The notes under the pieces: generated by a model
What the model saw: the letters and a program-made list of their open reading frames with translations, nothing else
Databases searched by the model: none
What the model was told of the DNA's origin: nothing
Source: Rickettsia sp.
GTDB lineage: Bacteria; Pseudomonadota; Alphaproteobacteria; Rickettsiales; Rickettsiaceae
Assembly: GCA_023269695.1 (NCBI GenBank)
Contig: JAHFPS010000007.1
Coordinates: forward strand, 1 to 45,613
DNA length: 45,613 nt
Direction: 5' to 3'
Program-made: the position numbers and the translations under genes
Shown here: in pieces, positions 41,188-45,613 of the stretch
How the letters are laid out: every line of letters starts with the position of its first letter
Position numbering within the stretch: the stretch's first letter is position 1

Positions 41188-42597
41188 TTACCTAGGTTCT
41201 GGGAACACATTTCTCCAAATAGTTGATCCATTTGGTTTATCTTCTAGAAGAATGCCATCTTTTAATAAATTTTGACGGATTTGATCAGCTAATAGCCAAT
41301 TTTTTTGTAATTTTGCTTGTTGTCGTTTGGCAATCAGCTGGAGAATTAGTTCATCATTCTGTTGGTCATTTATTATGCAACGGAACCACTCGCTCGCTGG
41401 TTTGGTCATTAGACCTATAAAATTGCTGCAAGAAAGTAAGTAAGATGCATATGTGTATTTATCTTCTTCTTTGGTACTGACAAAAACCAATTTGGCATAA
41501 TCGTTAATTATTTTAATGGCAAGAGGTGTATTCAGATCATCGAATAGGCTAGATAAGAATTCTTCTGAAATATTTTGAACATCAAGCTTGTTAATGTCCA
41601 GATTTTCTATCGCTCTATACCAATAATTCATGGTTTTTTTAGCATCCTCTAAGGCTTTATCGTTGTAATCTAATGGTTTGCGGTAATGGCTGCTCATTAA
41701 CAATAATCTAACCACGTTACCTGGGATTTTTTTATCCATCAGGTCTTTTACCGTAATAAAATTATTGAGCGACTTACTCATTTTTTCACCATTACAGGTT
41801 AGGAATCCATTATGTACCCAATATTTAGCAAAGTGGGAATTCGGGAAAGCACATGTACTTTGTGCTATTTCATTAGTATGATGAGGAAAAATTAAATCTG
41901 CTCCACCACCATGAATATCAAAATTTTCTCCTAAATATTTATAGCTCATTGCTGAACATTCTATATGCCATCCTGGTCTACCTATTCCCCAAGGGCTATC
42001 GAAATTTGCCAATATTTCTTCACCTTCATTGGCTGGTTTCCATAATACAAAATCATGAGGGTGCTTTTTTGATGGATTATTTTCAATACGTACCCCTTCT
42101 AGCATTTCCTCAAGATTACGATTTGATAATTTGGTATAATCTGGAGCAGTAGAAATATCAAAATAAACATGGTTATCTGCAATATATGCATGTTTTAGGT
42201 CAAGTAATTTTTGAATAATCATAATCATATCATCAAGATGCATGGTGGCTTTTGGCTCGATATTGGGTGCCTGGCAACCTAGATATTGCATATTACAATG
42301 AAATTCTTCTGTAATTTTAATGGTTAAGTCAGAAATCGTTATTTTTAGCTCTTTGGCTCTATTTATTATTTTATCATCAATGTCAGTGATATTACGGACA
42401 TATTTTATGTGATTTTTTCCAAATATTTTACTTAGTGTACGATATAAAATATCGTATACTACCACGGACCTAGCGTTACCAATATGGGGGTGATCGTAGA
42501 CAGTTGGACCGCAAACATACATTTTTACTAAATTACTATCTAGCGGTATAAAAACTTCTTTGTTGTGAGTTAGTGTGTTATGTAATAATAATTTCAT
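41188..42597 (-). CDS. cysS: Cysteinyl-tRNA synthetase
   Basis: A class I synthetase of 469 residues. HPHIG (36-40) is the HIGH-type motif, KMSKS is at 272-276, and the zinc ligands are C29, C214, H239 and E243. The C-terminal anticodon-binding part (about 390-469: [20 protein letters not shown], then [15 protein letters not shown]) is complete. The length is normal and the ATG is the family start. The stop is 15 bases from the end of a composite repeat. Confidence 0.97.
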   Translation of the reverse strand: MKLLLHNTLTHNKEVFIPLDSNLVKMYVCGPTVYDHPHIGNARSVVVYDILYRTLSKIFGKNHIKYVRNITDIDDKIINRAKELKITISDLTIKITEEFHCNMQYLGCQAPNIEPKATMHLDDMIMIIQKLLDLKHAYIADNHVYFDISTAPDYTKLSNRNLEEMLEGVRIENNPSKKHPHDFVLWKPANEGEEILANFDSPWGIGRPGWHIECSAMSYKYLGENFDIHGGGADLIFPHHTNEIAQSTCAFPNSHFAKYWVHNGFLTCNGEKMSKSLNNFITVKDLMDKKIPGNVVRLLLMSSHYRKPLDYNDKALEDAKKTMNYWYRAIENLDINKLDVQNISEEFLSSLFDDLNTPLAIKIINDYAKLVFVSTKEEDKYTYASYLLSCSNFIGLMTKPASEWFRCIINDQQNDELILQLIAKRQQAKLQKNWLLADQIRQNLLKDGILLEDKPNGSTIWRNVFPEPR

Positions 42598-42687
42598 GTT
42601 CTTTATCGTTGTGTTAAACTTTAAGGAATCAAATTATATAATATTTATTATTATTTTGTAGTTAATTTTTATAGATATCCACCTAAA

Positions 42688-43794
42688 ATGTCAATTCAAA
42701 GAAATTATTTTGAAAAATTAAAAAAACTACCGATTACTTTGATTATTCTTATTAGCATAATTTGTAGCATTGGTTTTGTTGTACTATATTCCGCTTCGGA
42801 TAGTAATATTCAACCTTGGGCATATAAGCAGATGATGATTTTTTTCTTGTTTATACCAATTGTGATGATTATTACGATTATTGACATTAAATATATATTT
42901 AAGTTTTCATATATATTTTATGTCACGGTTATTATCTTATTAGTTAGTGTTGAGCTTTTTGGCTCTATTGCTATGGGAGCAAAACGTTGGATAGATTTAG
43001 GAGTTATTCGTTTGCAACCTTCTGAACCGACAAAATTAGCCATAGTGTTAATGTTAGCTAGGTATTTTCATCAACTAAAAACTGAGGATTTCACCAGATT
43101 ACATAAGATTTTATTGCCTATAATAGCTGTGATATTACCAGTTTTACTGATAATAAAAGAACCGGATTTAGGTACTGGAGTGATTACTATCATTATTGCT
43201 AGTATTATGTTTTTTGCTGTTGGTTTTAGAGTGAAAAATTTTATAATAATTGGTATTATCGTTGTTACTTGCATACCAGTTATTTGGCAAGTGATGCATG
43301 ATTATCAAAAAAAAAGAGTCATGGTTTTTTTGGATCCTGAGAAAGATCCGCTTGGAGCTGGCTATAATATTATCCAATCAAAAATTGCTATTGGCTCTGG
43401 TGGATTATGGGGGAAGGGACTCGCTAAGGGTAGTCAAAGCAATCTAAAATTTTTACCAGAACATCAGACTGATTTTATCTTTGCTACTTTTGCTGAAGAA
43501 TTTGGTTTTGTTGGCAGTTTGTTTCTATTAATTCTTTATTCAGCAATTATAGTGATTTCGTTGATGATTGCTACCAATTGTCGAACAATATTTAGTAAAT
43601 TGATGGTAATAGGTATAACATCAATCCTATTCAGTCATGTATTTATCAATATAGCTATGGTGATGGGATTATTACCAGTAGTGGGTGTACCTTTACCATT
43701 TATATCTTATGGTGGTACAATGATGGTATCAATGCTTATAGGCTTTGGATTAGTAATGAATGCTCAAATACACCAGCATAGTAGTAGTTTTTAA
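42688..43794 (+). CDS. rodA: Peptidoglycan glycosyltransferase RodA (SEDS family)
   Basis: RodA polymerises glycan strands for cell elongation with its partner PBP2. The 368-residue protein has about ten membrane segments. Signs are FVVLYSASDSNIQPWAYKQM, AMGAKRWIDLGVIRLQPSEP, KEPDLGTGVI, GLWGKGLAKGSQSNLKFLPE and HQTDFIFATFAEEFGF with the essential Asp, and VGVPLPFISYGGT. The N-terminal motif and 368-residue length distinguish RodA from FtsW. Together with the amidase and LptF, it shows that envelope metabolism is kept. Confidence 0.96.
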   Translation: MSIQRNYFEKLKKLPITLIILISIICSIGFVVLYSASDSNIQPWAYKQMMIFFLFIPIVMIITIIDIKYIFKFSYIFYVTVIILLVSVELFGSIAMGAKRWIDLGVIRLQPSEPTKLAIVLMLARYFHQLKTEDFTRLHKILLPIIAVILPVLLIIKEPDLGTGVITIIIASIMFFAVGFRVKNFIIIGIIVVTCIPVIWQVMHDYQKKRVMVFLDPEKDPLGAGYNIIQSKIAIGSGGLWGKGLAKGSQSNLKFLPEHQTDFIFATFAEEFGFVGSLFLLILYSAIIVISLMIATNCRTIFSKLMVIGITSILFSHVFINIAMVMGLLPVVGVPLPFISYGGTMMVSMLIGFGLVMNAQIHQHSSSF

Positions 43795-43869
43795 TTTATT
43801 TTTTATAGAAAAAATAAGAAAACACTGGACCCTAGTCAAAAGATTTGTTATAAGAAGTTTAGTCTATAA

Positions 43870-44030
43870 TATAGCTAACCCAATTAGCATTTATCCATAG
43901 TAAACTTCCGTCATTGCGAGGAGCCACCTTGGTGGCGACGAAGCAATCCAGGAAAGTGATTAGATTTGGATTGCTTCGTCGTAGCAATGCTACTTCCTCG
44001 CAATGACGAAGTAATGATCGGGTAGCTATA
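43870..44030. repeat. Family A repeat, full length, in front of tRNA-Asn
   Basis: TATAGCTAACCCAATTAGC opens and ATCGGGTAGCTATA closes. The core runs from CGTCATTGCGAGGAGCCACC (43909) to TTCCTCGCAATGACG (44008). Side hairpins are GCCACCTTGGTGGC and GTAGCAATGCTAC. It ends 11 bases before the tRNA. Confidence 0.9.
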
Positions 44031-44041
44031 AAGGCAAATGT

Positions 44042-44116
44042 TCCTCGGTAGCTCAGCGGTAGAGCAAACGGCTGTTAACCGTTAGGTCGCTGGTTCGAAT
44101 CCGGCCCGGGGAGCCA
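44042..44116 (+). tRNA. tRNA-Asn (GTT)
   Basis: The acceptor stem TCCTCGG pairs with CCGGGGA (one G-U). The D arm is GCTC/GAGC, the anticodon arm ACGGCTGTTAACCGT carries anticodon GTT, and the T arm is GCTGGTTCGAATCCGGC. The discriminator is G and CCA is encoded (44114-44116). Anticodon GTT reads AAC/AAU, and G34 and A37 (t6A, made by the Sua5 protein of this window) fit. infA follows 27 bases downstream. Confidence 0.97.
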
Positions 44117-44143
44117 TTTTAAATATAATTTAATTAAGTTGTA

Positions 44144-44359
44144 ATGACCAAAGAAGAGCTAATTAATTTTGAAGGAGTTGTCCTTGAGCTTTTACCTAAC
44201 GCAACTTTTAGAGTAAAACTAGAAAATGGTCATTTTATTATCGCCCATACTTCTGGTAGAATGCGTAAAAATCGTATTAGGATACTTGTTGGGGATAAGA
44301 TAACAGTGGAAATGACCCCTTACGACTTAACAAAAGGTCGTGTTATTCATCGTCATTAA
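44144..44359 (+). CDS. infA: Translation initiation factor IF-1
   Basis: The 71-residue OB-fold protein is close to the family standard: [62 protein letters not shown]-1 blocks the ribosomal A site during initiation. It is followed after 14 bases by maf on the same strand. The tRNA-Asn gene is directly upstream. Confidence 0.97.
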   Translation: MTKEELINFEGVVLELLPNATFRVKLENGHFIIAHTSGRMRKNRIRILVGDKITVEMTPYDLTKGRVIHRH

Positions 44360-44373
44360 AATTTTTCATATTT

Positions 44374-45036
44374 ATGTCAAATGTATACTCAAATGATTTA
44401 GAACAACAGAGTATAGATATAATCCTAGCTTCACAATCACCGGCAAGGCTTGAGCTGTTAAAAAGAATCAAAGTATTGCCTACACAAATTATTCCTGCTA
44501 ATATTAATGAAACAGAATATCTACGAGAGTTACCAAATCAATTGGCAGCAAGATTGGCACAGGAAAAAGCAAAAGTTATTGCCGAAAAAATAACTGGTGA
44601 AGCTATAATTATAGCCGCTGATACTGTTGTAGCTCGTGGTAGGAAAATATTACCCAAAGCTTTAACAAGTGAAGATGTTAGATATTGTCTTAATATTTTA
44701 TCTGGGAGACGTCATAGGGTCTATACAGGTGTTTGTATAATAAAAAAGACTTCCGAACAATTCCTAATACGACAAAAATTAGTGCAAACTATAGTCAAGT
44801 TTAAAAAACTAAGTCATCAAGAGATAGAATTCTACTGCGGTCTAGATGAGGGGATCAATAAAGCGGGGGGCTGCATGATTCATGGCTATGCTGAAGCTTT
44901 TATTCCTAGCATATACGGCTCTTACTCAAATATTATGGGACTACCACTATTGGAGACCATGCATATGCTTACTTCTTTAGGTTTTAAAAATAGTCCTAGT
45001 AACCCGAATTCTGGATTAAGAAAGGTATCAAGGTAA
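44374..45036 (+). CDS. maf: Maf-family nucleoside triphosphate pyrophosphatase
   Basis: Maf proteins hydrolyse non-canonical or excess NTPs and affect septum formation. The sequence has [20 protein letters not shown], the P-loop-like ASxSP segment, [40 protein letters not shown] and [12 protein letters not shown] near the end, all typical. Whether it prefers dTTP/UTP or m7GTP cannot be told. The ATG starts a tract containing the reversed 16-mer TATACTCAAATGATTT (44384-44399), which encodes YSND, so the family's usual short N-terminus is extended by about 15 residues. Confidence 0.93.
   Translation: MSNVYSNDLEQQSIDIILASQSPARLELLKRIKVLPTQIIPANINETEYLRELPNQLAARLAQEKAKVIAEKITGEAIIIAADTVVARGRKILPKALTSEDVRYCLNILSGRRHRVYTGVCIIKKTSEQFLIRQKLVQTIVKFKKLSHQEIEFYCGLDEGINKAGGCMIHGYAEAFIPSIYGSYSNIMGLPLLETMHMLTSLGFKNSPSNPNSGLRKVSR
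44384..44399. repeat. Recurring 16-mer AAATCATTTGAGTATA, reversed, within maf
   Basis: The reverse complement (TATACTCAAATGATTT) lies in the first codons of maf. It is one of five copies in the window; others are at 2667, 8420, 21829 and 30399. Confidence 0.6.
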
Positions 45037-45039
45037 GTA

Positions 45040-45068
45040 TTTACAAGAGATAGAAGATACTCTATAAT
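45040..45068 (+). promoter_or_regulatory. Sigma-70-type promoter of the AAA-ATPase-like gene
   Basis: TTTACA (45040-45045) and TATAAT (45063-45068) are separated by 17 bases. The gene starts at 45095, giving a short leader of about 20 bases. No clear Shine-Dalgarno is seen, which fits a poorly translated or recently acquired gene. Confidence 0.6.
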
Positions 45069-45094
45069 AATTTTCTAATAATAATGAAATTAAT

Positions 45095-45613
45095 ATGGCA
45101 GTAGAATTTTCTGATAATATATCAGCCAGAAAAACTAATATTGTTAAAGCTAACAATAAACCACCGAGAATGAGAACAGGTACTGATGAGTTCTATGACT
45201 TAATAGTAAATAGTGATGTATTTGTTGATAAAAGTCTAATGATCAAAGAATTACTAAAAGATAGTGGTAAAGTTATCTTGATCACCAGACCAAGGCGGTG
45301 GGGTAAAAGTTTGAATATGAACATGCTCCAGAAATTTTTTGAGATAGAAGCAGATGAAAGAGGTACGCCTTTACCACCAGAACAGAAGATCAATAACAAG
45401 CTATTTACTGGTGGTACAGTAGATTTAGGTTTTGACGAAACTAAAGAGTTAAAACCTTTGAAAATTGCGAGTGATGTAAGTAGCATGAAACGTCAAGGTC
45501 AATTTCCGGTAATTTTGCTCAACCTTAAAGATGTTAAAGGCAGTAGTTACCAAGAAATTGAAAGTGGGATAAAAAATCAAGTAACTAAGTTATTTGTAAA
45601 CCATCGATACTTA
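45095..45613 (+). CDS. AAA-ATPase-like / PD-(D/E)XK nuclease family protein (partial)
   Basis: The frame runs from ATG 45095 to the end of the window (173 codons) without a stop, so the 3' end is missing. MRTGTDEFYDLIVNSDVFVD, then KSLMIKELLKDSGKVILITR and the P-loop RPRRWGKSLNMNMLQKFF are the family marks of the AAA-ATPase-like domain (PF09820), which is often followed by a C-terminal PD-(D/E)XK nuclease domain (PF08011). These genes are common and multi-copy in Rickettsiales and Bacteroidetes symbionts; the function is unknown. A promoter lies just upstream. Confidence 0.88.
   Translation, partial: MAVEFSDNISARKTNIVKANNKPPRMRTGTDEFYDLIVNSDVFVDKSLMIKELLKDSGKVILITRPRRWGKSLNMNMLQKFFEIEADERGTPLPPEQKINNKLFTGGTVDLGFDETKELKPLKIASDVSSMKRQGQFPVILLNLKDVKGSSYQEIESGIKNQVTKLFVNHRYL

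Noticed and set aside
43168-43377. Minus-strand frame within rodA
   Set aside because: Asn/Ser/His-rich composition typical of antisense AT-rich coding sequence.

Overview
The window is AT-rich and almost certainly comes from Rickettsiaceae (Rickettsia or a close symbiont genus such as Megaira or Tisiphia; the sequence alone does not decide which). The case rests on a 17-kDa lipoprotein antigen homologue, a DUF2610 protein, PleD, an Azotobacter-FdI-type 7Fe ferredoxin, a YwlC/Sua5 protein and a GlyS that carry in-frame palindromic inserts of the Rickettsia palindromic element (RPE) kind, and a portal/terminase/amidase phage-like cassette. About 43 protein genes, one tRNA and at least 36 repeat copies were found.

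Layout. 1-889: a broken membrane-protein gene and holC. 891-7814: glyQ, glyS, a Sua5 gene, ftsY and a CCA/poly(A) nucleotidyltransferase. 7798-8414: a two-gene toxin-antitoxin-like pair with its own promoter and dyad. 8493-10587: znuA, ccmC and fdxA. 10584-15540, minus strand: an EmrA-like fusion protein, pssA, psd, DUF2610, a degenerate inositol-monophosphatase and efp. 15927-17889: pleD and rppH. 18335-19694, minus: tadA and a cation efflux protein. 19998-21491: the 17-kDa antigen and znuC. 21976-23277: a small membrane protein and a double-Xre regulator. 23304-30196: aminopeptidase P, clpB, an ELM1-like protein and tatD. 30402-33625, minus: ubiD, lptF and a chloramphenicol-phosphotransferase-like kinase. 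34014-36404: a truncated DUF1016 gene, ygfZ and an RMD1/DUF155 protein. 36909-41012: portal, small ORF, terminase, small membrane ORF and amidase. 41188-45036: cysS, rodA, tRNA-Asn, infA and maf. The last 519 bases open an AAA-ATPase/PD-(D/E)XK-type gene that runs off the end.

The most striking content is the repeats. Family A is a long palindrome of about 100 bp core (CGTCATTGCGAGG ... CCTCGCAATGACG), in full copies about 170 bp with TATAGCTAACCC ends. Each arm carries a small side hairpin whose stem differs from copy to copy but stays self-complementary. Family B consists of two short GC hairpins between TGTCA and TGACA. A composite of B in the loop of A recurs as a unit. Family C is an RPE-like palindrome of exactly 142 bp in five copies, three of them inside open reading frames and one of those in inverted orientation. 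glyS carries one A, one C and one further palindromic insert, all in frame. Many A ends touch or supply stop codons.

Functionally, most genes are Rickettsiales housekeeping: aminoacylation and tRNA modification, phospholipid and envelope synthesis, cytochrome c and quinone biogenesis, zinc uptake and protein quality control. The accessory part is the repeats, the toxin-antitoxin pair, the phage-like cassette, the truncated DUF1016 gene and the terminal AAA-ATPase gene.
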